DNA of 64,000 nt from Adiantum capillus-veneris (lineage: Eukaryota > Streptophyta > Polypodiopsida > Polypodiales > Pteridaceae). Position numbers and translations under genes: made by a program. The stretch spans positions 113,692,469 through 113,756,468 of the forward strand of contig CM043951.1 in NCBI GenBank assembly GCA_014529385.2. Direction: 5' to 3'. The notes under the pieces were generated by a model. It searched no databases. It saw nothing but the letters and a program-made list of their open reading frames with translations, and had not been told where the DNA came from. Each line of letters begins with the position of its first letter. Positions within the stretch are counted from its first letter, which is position 1. Shown piece after piece: positions 45,480-57,402 of this stretch.

Positions 45480-46829
45480 GCTGTGCAAGAGTGGGATTAT
45501 GTTACACTTAATTAGGGTAAGTGATTTTACCTAATTAAATGTCATTTGACTACCTATCAAATATTGGACATTAATGGATTATTTACTCACAAAAATCATC
45601 ATTTTAGATCATGAAGGATCCATAGGGGTGCATAATGTATGTGGGTCCCACCATGATGCCCTACGGGCGGCTCCTGTGGGTATCTCAGCTTGTCTGTCTT
45701 GGCATTGGAAGCATCTTTAGGTCGGTTCCATCACATGCAAGTGACCTTGAGCACTCATTACTCTTCTTGAAGTGAAGAGAAAGATAAGATCTTACCCTAC
45801 TGATTTAACTTGATTTACAGCTCCCTTCTGCGATTTTGACAGATTTACACTCTGTTTTGACCATAACTTTTTACCTGTAGCTCGGAATGACATGCTTCAA
45901 AAGGAAAATTTGACCTTCTCAAAGTGTTTGATATGGATTTGGACTATTCTTCACGACCATGCATCAATATTTTTGGTTTGGAAGGTCCAAACTAGGCTAG
46001 GGAACCTTTTGCATCCAAGTCTTCTTGTATGGGCTCTTTGCTTGTATGCATCCAAGGGGAATCATGCTTTTTCAAAAGTCTTCTTGTATGGGCTCTTTGC
46101 TTGTATGCATCCAAGGGGGATCATGCTTTTTCAAAAGGGTATGATGCTTAAACTTAGAGAGGAGGGCCCAAACTCATGTGCTTGTAAAAAGAATGTACAA
46201 TTTGAGTCTTTTTCTCAAAGGAGGAAAACTATAAGGATATTCTTAAGAGATATTGGGCCACCTATGTAGGGCATAGAAGACTTGTAAAGCTAGACCATAA
46301 TCTTTGGTAAAGGCAAGTGAAGAGTTGATTTCCATGATAATTTTGGTGTAATATAGATATATTATTTTCCTACTACTAATTTACAAGAGGTAAGAAAGTT
46401 TGAAGGTGGATAGTTGGTTATTGAATGCTTAGTTTTATTTACAAAGCAAAAAGGAAAAGGATAATAATATAAACACAGATAACTAAGGTGAAGTTTTTAG
46501 AAAGAGTAAGGAGTATGTGTTGCCGCAAAGGTTAAACGAGGAGAGGAAATTTACTCTAGATAAATTAATAGTGTAGGAAAATATATACACATATGAGTAA
46601 GAGGAAGTTGAGTAGGCTAAAAATGCTGCAAAAAGATGATTGCCATTTTATGCCACTCACTAGAAGTAACTGCATTGATGTTTTGAGAGCAAGCATGGGA
46701 ATCCATGACAAGTTCACAAGCCACCTGTACATTCATACAATTGTAAAAATATTAAGTTTTTGAAAAACAGTATCTAATTGAACGATTGTATAATAAAGTA
46801 AAATAATATAGATATAAACATAAAGCAAA
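45480..46829. other. stretch without a supported gene, with a 59 bp duplication
   Basis: No pol motif is found upstream of the ORF cluster, so that element is either truncated or lacks pol. The open frame at 45892-46269 runs through the 59 bp duplication and has no recognised motif. Confidence 0.4.
46020..46137. repeat. tandem duplication, 59 bp unit
   Basis: Two nearly identical copies (one visible difference) of a unit beginning TCTTCTTGTATGGGCTC start at 46020 and 46079. Confidence 0.93.
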
Positions 46830-47515
46830 AAATGAGCCCCAAGCACTTGCAACCACCTATACCCTCCGCAAGGATAATCCCTACCCAGAACTGTTTCCAA
46901 GTGGATAGACTCCCACCAAGGGAGGTAACTATACGTAATAAGTAGTGATAAGGAGCGCTCCATTCCAACCATAGAAATGAGCCCCAAGCACTTGCACCAC
47001 CTATACCCTCCGCAAGAATGCTCCCTACCCAAACTTGTTTCTAGGCGGATAGACACCCAAGGGAGGTAACCATATGTAACAAAAAATACGTAGGTGTAGT
47101 GATAAGGAGCGTTCCATTCCAACCATAGAAATGAGCCCCAAGAACTTGCACCACCTATACCCTCCGCAAGGAAGCTTCCTACATAAGCCTGTTTTGAGGG
47201 GGATAGACACCCAAGGGAGGTAACTATACGTAATGAACAATATGTAGGTGTAGTGATATGGAGCACTCCATTCCAACCACAGAAATAAGCCCCACACACT
47301 TGCACCACCTATATCCTTCGCAAGGATTCTCCCTACCCAAACCTGTTTCCAGGCGGATAGACACCCAATGGAGGTAACAATACGTAGGTGTAGTGATAAG
47401 GAGCACTCCACTCCAACCATAGAAATGATCCCCACACACTTGCACCACCTATACCCTCTGCAAGGATGCTCCCTACCCAAACCTGTTTCCAGGTGGATAG
47501 ACACGCAAGGGAGAG
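46830..47515. repeat. minisatellite, about 150 bp unit, about 4.7 copies
   Basis: Units recognisable by ATGAGCCCCAAGCACTTGCA, CCTATACCCTCCGCAAGG and CCCTACCCAAACCTGTTTCC begin near 46832, 46977, 47131, 47285 and 47425, so spacing is 140-154 bp. Differences include short internal gains and losses. Minus-strand open frames across the array change reading register between units, so it is not a repeat protein. Confidence 0.93.
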
Positions 47516-47882
47516 TTAGTTGTAACTACTCGTGTTGTTAAAAAATATAGGAATCAAAGGTACCTGAATGAAAACCAAGACCTCAAGTAAGCCAAAAAAT
47601 GTGCCAAAATAGACGGATGCAAGGATGAGACATCGTTTATATAGCCACCACTCCAGGAATGGGGGCAAGAGGAGGATATAGCCGAGTCCTCCAGGCTTGA
47701 TAGCTTGCCCGCTAGGGCCCACCTAAAAGACCATCGGGCTAATAGGAAGGGCCAGTTCTAGTAAGTGCTTGTGAATTTGATGTTATTAACACTCTCATGG
47801 AGTGTTAATTAATAACATGATTTATTACCACTGCGTACTTCACGTGAAGATGTGAATGAAATCCTTGCTTTTCACTTATGTT

Positions 47883-48640
47883 AAGACTGAGTTTCAACAC
47901 TAGATAAGAACTTCTTGAAGCAAGAAAAGGTCTCATCTTTAGACTTCATGGTGCAAACCCAAACATGGTCTCATCTTTAGACTTCATGGTGCATCATCAA
48001 TCAATGTAGCATACCAGGATGCACCACCATGGGATTTAGAAGGCATAGGTCCACATAAATCAATGTGCACAGGCTCTAAGGGTTTTCTTTCTTTGTCAAA
48101 CAAATGTGTACGACATGTTCATGTTTGCTTTCCATATTGACAGTGCTCACAAAAGGGAAAATAACAAAATGACAAAAACGGTAAGTAGCCCAAACAATAG
48201 AGTGTCTTTGTTTCCTTCTTTGACATATTTCCTAACCAGCTATGCCACAAAGAAATGGTTGGTAGCTCGGTTACCAAAAGAACACTGTTTTTATCAGAAA
48301 TATAAAGAGGATAACGTGAACCAACTTTAGAACCATGGGCTATAATAAGATGACCCTTTGCAACACCCAAGACTGTTGATGAAAAGTGACTTTGTAACCC
48401 AAGTCATCAAGACGTCCAATCGAAATCAGATTGCGTGCCAAGGCTGGAACATGATGCACATTATGGATGATAAACTTCACCCCATTTTCCATAACCATGG
48501 AAATATCACCTATGCCAACAATGTCACAAGAGTAACTGTCACCAAGTGTAACTGAGCCAATGGTTTTCTCATATATAGTAAACCAATGCCTATGAGGTGT
48601 GACATGCAATGAAGCACCCGAATCAAGATCCATGTAAGGG
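47883..48640 (-). pseudogene. copia G protease and partial integrase
   Basis: The protease motif LDSGASLHVTPHRHWFT lies near 48590-48630. GAG-pre-integrase (LWHSWLGNMSKKETKTL) is near 48240, and the first part of integrase follows. Broken and truncated on its 3' side. Confidence 0.78.
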
Positions 48641-48849
48641 ATACTTCAACACTAACAAGGAGTTCAACTGGCATAGAACTATGTAAAGATAGAGTACTTG
48701 TGCATCATAAAAGACATCATTGTTTTCAATCAACATATTAATGTCTTGCGTATCACTATCATCCTACATTATGTCCAATTCTTCAATCTTAACCGAACTC
48801 TTTGGTTTCTCCTCTTTATCATCATAATCCTTTACCTTTTCCCTTCTCT

Positions 48850-49646
48850 TTGTCACGCTTCCAAGCATAACAATCCTTCTTTATGTGACCAAACTTATCA
48901 CAATAATGGCATTGAACATTGCGGTGACCACGAGACTTTCATCTATCCTTTGATGCATCTCTATGGCCCTCGTTCTTGGAATCATGTTGCGAAGAACGGC
49001 CCTTACGTTGCTTATCATCCCTTTGCACATAATGAGATTTTCCATAATGCGAGATATTCATTGTCTTTCGACGCATCTCCTCTAGCAAAAGTGCACTAGT
49101 AGCATCATCATATGTTAGCGTACCATTAAGAGCAGAGTTACTGACAGCTGTGCAAAAGATATCCGAAGAGGGTGACATTGAACAAAGCAAAAAAATTTAT
49201 TTCATCTCATCATCAATGGTCATGCGTTGTGTACAAATCTGGGCAGAAAGAGAATCAAAATCATTGATATGACTGGCAACACTAGCTGACTCCTTGATAC
49301 GAAGGTTGAAAAGTTTTCGCATCATGAAAACCTTATTGCTAGCTGTATCCTTTTCGTAAGTGTCACATAATTTCTGCCATAAATCATGAGCAGTATCGCA
49401 TCATAACAGTGAAAAGTAAACCGAATCACTAAGGTGCAGTCTAATCATAGACCTGCATAGCTCATCAAGCTCCTCCCACCACTGAAACTGAGTCATGTGC
49501 ATATCTTCAGTTCTAGCCGCATAGGCAATAGGAAACTTTTGCTTCTTTTGGACAAGCAAATCATGCATTTGGTCCTTCCAAAGCTGAAAATTAGTGCCAT
49601 CAAACTTCTGTATGTCATAAATGTCACGGTCTCTACTAGTAGACAT
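48850..49646 (-). pseudogene. copia G gag remnant
   Basis: It opens with MSTSRDRDIYDIQKFDGTNF, closely matching element A, and continues with QLWKDQMHDLLVQKKQKFPI and the later gag helix. A CCHC knuckle remnant lies near 48880-48915. Several breaks are present. Confidence 0.8.
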
Positions 49647-50599
49647 GGTGACAAAATGACCAAAATATTCCGGGGAAAATTCGGCAGAGTCTCCTTTGTA
49701 TTTGGGACTATGTCAACCAAAATACGAGACAAAATGGCCAAGTATGTCACTCACAAAGCATAGAAGAGGGCAATGCCTCTCAAAATTGCACTGTATATAG
49801 ACCAATTGAGGTACATAAACTCTCAAACTGACCATAGACTGTTAATTTGATGTCAAAGCACCTATATCACTCTATTCATGTCCTATGACAAGGCCTCGTA
49901 AGGGATGCTCCAACTATCTCTATCACCAAAGGTATCTCCACATTTGAGAATACCCCAACTCAATGAAAACCTCATGCTATCGAACCTCAACAATGTAGGT
50001 TATGCAACAAAACATATAACCAAGTCTCAAAGATGGCTATCATCCGAACCAAGTCTCAGAAATGGCCAAGACTGCCGTACTAGCCAAAAAATTTCTTCAC
50101 AAAAGCATACAATGGTAGTATCCACAAAGATGTACAAGTCTATCATGACGCTCAAACAGGTGCCAAAAGCATGTGCCTGCAAAGAAATATCCCTGCGAGG
50201 AGTCAAACTGCTCTCAAAAGAGCTCAAACACGATCAAAAGTACCAAAATATGCATGTACACATTAAAAAACTGCTCCCAGTGGATCGAGAATATCACAAG
50301 CATTGAAACCTGTATCATGTGAGTCAATGCCAAAGGCATAGCCAAAGCCAAAATCAAGACCAAGAAGCACAAAGGAAGCTAACCAAGCCGTTCTATGGAC
50401 CTGTACCTGTACCTGTATTTGTACCTATACTCAGAGAAGACAATGTCTTAAAACTCCCACTCTATGTGTGTGGATGAGGCCACTCCAAAAAAGGCTAAAC
50501 ACTCTCGAATGATCCGTGGGCTCTCGTAGATGGAAGAGACTACACCAATGCTACCTGCAATGGCTATGAAAGCTCTACAGCACAAACTACCAAAAGAGA

Positions 50600-50748
50600 G
50601 CTCCCCCTTCTTTCTTCTCTATCTTATGCACTTAGGCACAATACACACTCTACTTACTGTTAGTGTGTCACACAAGTGTATTGTTGTACACTTAGGGCTA
50701 GTAGAATTTAGTGATGGGCGGTCGACCACATGGCCATTAAACCAAACA
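50600..50748 (-). repeat. LTR remnant of copia G
   Basis: On the minus strand it starts TGTTTGGTTTAATGGCCATG, comparable to the LTR start of element A (TGTTGGTTTTATGCTGGCC). The inner end is too diverged to place. Confidence 0.5.
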
Positions 50749-50945
50749 CATACATAGTGGTAACTGCAGGCTAACTAACATTTGTGGAAAGAAGAAAGCT
50801 ACTGTGAAATTAGGAGGCAATGGGTAGGCTTCAAGTTGGTGAAAGTTTACCAAAAACTGTAGCCGAAGACAAGGTAATTGCATATGGTAATAGCAAGGCT
50901 CCTCTAGGCTTAAGTCAATCGTGTGCAAGTACCCACGAGTTATAA

Positions 50946-51560
50946 AAGGGCTGCAAGTACTCGTGAGTAATGGTAGGCCTTGAGTTATGGTTGGCCATGT
51001 GCAAGGGATGCAAGCCTACTATGTTGCCTCATGTGGCTCGATCTTCAAAGCATGTAAGCTTGAGTTCGTTTGGCCTGCAAAGTTGAGCGGCTTACAAAGT
51101 TGCACTGGCAAAGCTTCAACAGGTGAAGTAGAATTTTGTGAAGCTTGAGCAGGTGATGCTAGCAGAGGATTTATAATTTGAGCATGCAGGTGACGTTAAC
51201 TTGAAAAATAGAGTAGGTGATGTCGTTTGGGTAGGTGCAACATGCAAATTTTAGCAGGTACAATGTGTGAAGTTGACCTTACGAAGCTTCAGTAAAGTTG
51301 ATCTTGTGCAGCTTTAGCAAAAGACACTAGCCCACAATGTAGAGATTGGATTGAGCATGCAGGTGATGCTAGACCTCAAAATAAACTAAGTGACATCATG
51401 GAAGACGTAGAGATTGAGCAGGTGGAGATGCTAGCCTGCGAAAGAGAGTAGGTGACGCCATATGGAACTGAGCACGTGACGTTGGCTTGTGAAGATCTAC
51501 AAGTGACGTTGTCTTTCAAAGTTGATCAAAAGCCTTAGGAGGCGAACGGATGCTTTTGGT
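50946..51560. repeat. irregular repeats of a GCAGGTGATGCTAGC-like word
   Basis: Variants of GAGCAGGTGATGCTAGC recur near 51141, 51180, 51211, 51353, 51416, 51446, 51470 and 51487, interspersed with GAAGCTT and AAGTTGA words. Spacing is irregular, so this is a degenerate array rather than a clean tandem repeat. Confidence 0.55.
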
Positions 51561-52575
51561 GGCCCGTGATGACGCCTCCCTTAACTGCAAAAGCTTGAGG
51601 CAATAGCACAGTGTACATTGTTGCTTGACACATTTAGCATGCCATGTTGTAAAAATATAAAGCTTAGAAACTAGGCTACGTATGAACTAAAGCAAGGATA
51701 GCCAAAGAAGGTTTGCATGCTCCATGATGTAGGGTTAAGAAGTCAAGAGCTAATCACCAAAATAAAGACTAAAGAGAGAAGGCAAGAAAATAAAAAGGAG
51801 CGATGGCAAGTAGAAGTAGTAAGATCAAATAAGTGAAAGGAAAGGAAAGAAGGCAAGTGAAGGCGGAGGCCCGCGTCGCACGTGGGTAAGCAGGGAAATA
51901 GGAGGGAGGACAAGGCAAAGGAGACAAACAAATGCCAGAGTCCTTTCTTAAGAAAGGTTATATATATATAAAAAATCTAGGCTTAAAAGGAAACTAAGGC
52001 AAAACCAAACTATACCAAGGCATCCCACCAAGATAAAGCAAAGATAAGGAGAATTTATCTTGCGAAAAAGGGAGTGACAGGAGTGGATAAGGCGAGGGAA
52101 GGGTAAACATCCGGTGGTATGTGCTATGCTATAACATCTACGGAAGAAGCACCTAGTAGAACTAATGTATTTTATGAACTTAAAGCGAGCAAAAAATACC
52201 AAAACAAGGAAAAATGGTAATAAGAGATAAAAAAAGGGGGAGGGAGAAAAAATGACAACAAATTAACACTAAACGCATCTCGCTATTTAAAGCTCATCAG
52301 TAGTGTTAATTTTTGTACAAGAATTGGGGGCTTTTAAATGGGGGTTGGAGGTTTCAAACCCAAGGTGGGTACAAATGTGAGGATTAAGAGGAGTATAGAA
52401 GTTTTATTGGTACATAAAAGTAAATGCAAGCATCTTTGGTACGGACAAGTAAATAATGGAAACTCTTGCTACGATGTACACCATTAGGGGGGTAACATCA
52501 AGATAAGAGACGCTGTGAGCGGGATGAAAACACACACAACGCCTCTATAACGACCCGACACACACTCTTGGGAAG

Positions 52576-52577
<2 letters not shown>

Positions 52578-52635
<58 letters not shown>
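52578..52635. repeat. (AC)n microsatellite
   Basis: About 29 uninterrupted AC dinucleotides; the V/C-rich open frame over it is an artefact. Confidence 0.96.
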
Positions 52636-52637
<2 letters not shown>

Positions 52638-53632
52638 TGGGGCACCACTCGGCTTACACAACCAGCCTGGCCGAGATAGGAAACACACAGACGGAGTGAG
52701 AAGAGAGGGATTTCCCACTTGCCCACTCAACACTCACACATACACACTCACTCACACACTCTCAATTCAGCTCAAAGGAGGCAAATTGCTGTTGTTTAGA
52801 CTCAATGAAGCTCAGCCCAACACCAATGGGGCAAATAGTTTACACAATATTGAGGAAATACACCAGATACAACCACAAAGTTAAGTAGAGGCTTCACTCA
52901 CCGGAGAAGATTACACAGAAAAACAACAGAAAATCTATGAGGAATTTGGCAAAATGGACAGTGCCATTGCGTCCGGAACACCCAAAAACCCCACCCTACA
53001 ATGTCACAGTGCTCGAATCCGACCTCGGATGAGCAGTTTAGGGCCAAAAAATGCTCCAAAAACAGCAAAAACACACTTGCGGATGTTCCTCGTCTCTTCT
53101 CCATGTTTTTTCTGGTCTTCTCTCTCTTTTTTCAGTTCCCACACTTAGCTTTATTGTAAGGTTTCCAGTTTCTGAAACCTTAAAGGTTGTATAAGCTTAA
53201 TCAAACTGATATGATTATTGAAATAGCAATGTAGAATTGTCCGACCATGGCAAATATTGGTATTTTTGGAATCTTAAGCACAACAAACCCCGGGCTAGAA
53301 ATTTTCAGAATTGAATTCCGATAAAAAATGGCATAGTTATGATCCCTGGAAGTTTACACTGTGAATTGAGTAAAATAGAAAAATTGAAGGGTTACAGTAA
53401 TCATTTAAGCATAGACTTTATTAAAGGTCTCCCAGATATTTACCAATTAAGCAAAAATAGGTCAAATTATAGCAAAATTGACATTTTAAAAGCTGGCAGG
53501 TAATGGGAGGGTCATCACTGACCTGCCAGGGACTCATTTAGCAGCAGGGGTCGTTTTTGACTTGCTGGGGGCTGCTTGAACTTCAAGCAACTGCCTTTTT
53601 CAGCCGGTGAGAGCTTATGAGTGCCAGAAAAT

Positions 53633-53640
53633 TATAAATA
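53633..53640 (+). promoter_or_regulatory. TATA box of a possible LTR or promoter upstream of the satellite
   Basis: TATAAATA is followed about 40-60 bp later by a CT-rich run (CTCTCTCTCTC) and AGAGAACACTACG, the arrangement seen at LTR promoters and plant gene starts. Borders of an LTR were not found. Confidence 0.3.
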
Positions 53641-53929
53641 GGACCCCTAGCTTCACATTTTACACAGATTCGGAGCCTTGCTACTCTCTCTCTCATCTAG
53701 AGAGAACACTACGCAGAAATCATTAGAGTTTAATCTCTAATTGATTAACCCTAACGGTAATTAACCTAATCCTTCTTAATTAGCAAGATTAGATTAAGAT
53801 AAATTGCTAATAAATCAAAGATTAGGCCTATGCATGCTCCTTAAATCTCTTTAAATTAATTAATCTCTACTGATTATTATAATTAAGCTTAGTAATACTA
53901 AGCTGATTATTTATCCTATCATATTAAGG

Positions 53930-56780
53930 CGGAAATTAGCCAAATTAACCATGAATTAATGGTAAAAATATTAATTAGGATTATATTCAGTTTAATTATT
54001 TATCAGAGATGCATTAGCCATTTATTAATCTAGGAAAATTATCCTATAATTTTCTGAGAAGTTTTCCTAATTAATTAGGCATAATTACTCTGTTTTTTGA
54101 ACAATTTTAATAGGGAAAATTAGTAAATGAATTTCAAATGAGGTGATATAATTATCAGTGGTTAATTAGGTGTTTAAAAACCCGTGATAATTAAGAAAAT
54201 CTTAGAAAGTTAATCTAGCTAATTATTTTAGCAGAAATATCCTGTTTTCTGAGCAATTTAAATAGGGGAAATTAGTAAAATGATTTCAAATGTTGTGATA
54301 TATTTATCAGTGATTAATTAGGTGTTTAAAAACCTGTGATAATTAGGAGAATCTCAGAAAATTAATCTAGCTAATTTCTTTAGTAAAAATACTCTGTTTT
54401 TTGAGCTATTTAAATAGGGGAAATTAGTAAATTGATTTAAATTACTATAATATATTTATCAGTGGTAAATTGAGTGTTAAGAAACCCGTGATAATTAGGA
54501 AAAACTCAGATAATGAATCCAGCTAATTAAATAGGCAGAATTACTCTGTTTTTTGAGCTATTTAAATAGGGGAAATTAGTAAATTGATTTCAATTACTAT
54601 CATATATTTATCAGTGGTTAATTAGGTGTTGGAAAACCCGTGATAATTAGGAAAAGTTCAGATAATGAATCTACTTAATTAATTAGGTAGAATTACTCTG
54701 TTTTTGGAGCTATTTAAATAGGGGAAATTAGTAAATTGATTTCAATTACTATCATATATTTATCAGTGGTTAATTAGGTGTTAGAAAACCCGTGATAATT
54801 AGGAAAAGCTCAGATAATGAATCTATCTAATTAATTAGGCAGAATTACTCTGTTTTTGGAGCAATTTAAATAGGGGAAATTAGTAAATTGATTTGAATTA
54901 CTATAATATATTTATCAATGGTTAATTGGGTGTTAAGCAACCGGTGATAATTAGGAAAAGCTCAGATAATGAATCTAGCTAATTAAATAGGCAGAATTAC
55001 TCTGTTTTTTGAGCTATTTAAATAGGGGAAATTAGTAAATTGATTTCAATTACTATAATATATTTATCAATGGTTAATTGCGTGTTAAGAAACCAGTGAA
55101 AATTAGGAAAAGCTCAGAAAATGAATCTAGCTAATTAAATAGGCAGAATTACTCTGTTTTTTGAGCTATTTAAATAGGGGAAATTAGTAAATTGATTTCA
55201 ATTACCATAATATATTTATCAATGGTTAATTGGGTATTAAGAAACTCGTGATAATTAGGAAAATCTCAGATAATGAATCTAGCTAATTGATTAGGTAGAA
55301 TTACTCTGTTTTTTGACCAATTTAAATAGGGGAAATTAGTAAATTGATATCAATTGTTGTGATACATTTATCAGTGGTTAATGAGGTATAAAGAAACTCG
55401 TGATAATTAGGAGAAGCTCAGAAAATTGATGTTGCTAGTTTCTTCAGCAGAAATACTCTATTGTTTGAGAAATTTAAATAGGGGAAATTAGTAAATGAGA
55501 TTCAAATGCTATGATAAAATTATCAGTGGTTAATTAAGTGTTTAAAAACCCGTGATAATTAGGAGAAGCTCAGAAAATTAATCTAATTAATTACTTTGAT
55601 AGAAATATCCTGTTTTTTGATCAATTTAAATAGGGAAAATTAGTAAATAGATTTAAAATGCTATGATATAATTATCAGGGGTTAACTAGGTGTAAGAAAA
55701 CTTGTAATAATTAGGAGAAGCTCAGAAAATAAACTAGCTAATTTGTTGAGCAGAAATACTCTGTTTTTTGAGAAATTTAAATAGGGGAAATTAGAAAATT
55801 AAATTCAATTACTTTTATATATTTATCAGTGGTTAATGAGGTGTTAAGTAACCCGTGATAATTAGGATAAGCTCAGATAATTAATATAGCTAATTACTTA
55901 GGCAGAATTACTCAGTTTTTTGAGAAATTTAAATGGAGGAAATTAGTAAATTGATTTCAATTGCTGTGATATAAATATCAATGGTTAATTGGGTGTTAAA
56001 AAACCCGTGATAATTAGGAGAAGCTCAGATATATAGTTTAACTAATTATCTTAGTGGAATTACGCTGTTTTTAGCTAAAAACTAAAGAGGGAAATTAGTA
56101 AATCATGTTATATGATTACATCCTATTTATTAGAGCTATATTATAGGGTAAATAGGCCGTGATAATTATGTCAAGGTTAGAAAAGAAGTATAGATATTTA
56201 TCTAAGTCAAATTACACTATTTTTAGCTAAAAACTAAAGAGGAAAATTAGTAAAATGCTATATGATTACATGCTATTTATCAGAGCTATATTATAGGGTA
56301 AATAGGCCGTGATAATTATGTCAAGGTTAGAAAAGAAATATAGATATTTATCTAAGTCAAATTACACTATTTTTAGCTAAAAACTAAAGAGGCAAATTAG
56401 TAAATCATGCTATATAATTACATGCTACTTCTCAGAGCTTTATTATAGGGTAAAGAGGCCGTGTTAATTATGCCAAGGTTAAAAAATTAGTATAGATATT
56501 TATTTACGTCAAAATATACTACTTTTTGTGGAAATTTCAAGGGAGAAATTAGTAAATCATGCTATATGATTACATTCTATTTATCTCAATTAGATTACAT
56601 AATGGAAAGGCCGTGATAAATATTTCAATGTTAAAAAAGTAGTATAAGTATTTATTTAAGTCAAATTATTCTATTTTTAGCTAAAAATTGAAGATGGAAA
56701 TTATATAATTAAGTTAGAAAATAATAAGATAATTACCAAAGGTTAAAAACTACCTTATCTACTTGTGGTAGTTATACCGT
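53930..56780. repeat. AT-rich satellite array, 152 bp unit, about 18 copies
   Basis: The word AATTAGTAAA (or a one-base variant) starts at 54118, 54270, 54422, 54574, 54726, 54878, 55030, 55182, 55334, 55486, 55638, 55789, 55941, 56093, 56245, 56395, 56547 and 56699. The spacing is 152 bp throughout except once 151 and once 150. Units 1-13 share TTTAAATAGGGG and CCCGTGATAATTA; units 14-18 form a second type with AAAACTAAAGAGG and AGGCCGTGATAATTA. A very decayed unit precedes the first. Middle units are most alike and outer ones most diverged. Confidence 0.97.
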
Positions 56781-57249
56781 AGAAAATTGGTGAATTTAGA
56801 AAATTATAATTGACCAAAAGTCCTATTTTTAGCGAATGATTAATTAAAAATAAATAGACTTTGTGGTCAAAAGTTTTTAAGAAAATTATAGTAAGTGTAA
56901 ACCTATGATATCAAGTTGAGGAAATAAAATCTTTAAGAGAAATTAAATACAATAAATATTAAGCCCGAGATAAGTAAATTATTAGCTTAAAAGTTGATAG
57001 GAAAATTAGGAAAGAGATATAGAAAATTATAAGAAAGTTAGGAGAGCTTAAAAAAACCTTAGGGAAGCGGTGGAAAAAGTTATCATACTTATATAGACAA
57101 ATAAGAAATTACTAGGTCAAGAATTTATCAATTAAGACTATAAATTTAACCTTGGATAGGTTACGGTTGAATACAAAGGTTAAGTCTAGATTTTGAATTA
57201 TTTACCTAATGATTAGACGTCCTTTTTATAAGGATAAGAAGTTATCTCA
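56781..57249. other. AT-rich non-coding stretch after the satellite
   Basis: No gene or clear repeat is seen; the composition continues that of the satellite without its periodicity. Confidence 0.5.
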
Positions 57250-57402
57250 CCAAAAAGAACCCGAGCAAATCCTATATCTGATGATGAGGAAGTAGCTCCA
57301 AAACAAACTAGAGCGTCGCACGACGACTAAGCCCGGCCTAGTAGTAGGCCTACGGATGAGAGTCTTCAGGCACCAGCGCAACAACAGATGGCCAATCAAT
57401 CC
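57250..57402 (+). pseudogene. gag-like N-terminal remnant
   Basis: The plus strand reads PKRTRANPISDDEEVAPKQT, then RPSSRPTDESLQAPAQQQMA, a basic-acidic start followed by a P/Q-rich part like the beginning of plant gypsy gag proteins. It is short and broken. A GTGGGT directly after it could be a splice donor. A decayed host exon is the alternative. Confidence 0.3.

Larger units (their letters stand above)
47872..50748 (-). mobile_element. Ty1/copia element G, decayed relative of A
   Basis: Minus-strand copy of the family of element A: LTR remnant (about 50600-50748), leader, gag and zinc-knuckle region (48850-49646), protease (48500-48640) and part of integrase down to about 47872, where similarity to A ends. 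Leader and gag resemble A at roughly 85-90% by eye. It has many breaks and no clear primer site, so it is older than A or evolved unconstrained for longer. Confidence 0.86.
50749..53929. other. stretch without a supported gene, with degenerate repeats
   Basis: It holds a degenerate repeat zone (50946-51560), a long (AC)n microsatellite (52578-52635) and a TATA-containing region at 53150-53760 that may be an LTR. No coding motif was recognised on either strand. Confidence 0.4.

Noticed and set aside
46733-47504. Overlapping minus-strand open frames of 64-191 codons with internal peptide repeats
   Set aside because: They translate the 150 bp minisatellite, and the register shifts between units, so no constant protein repeat exists.
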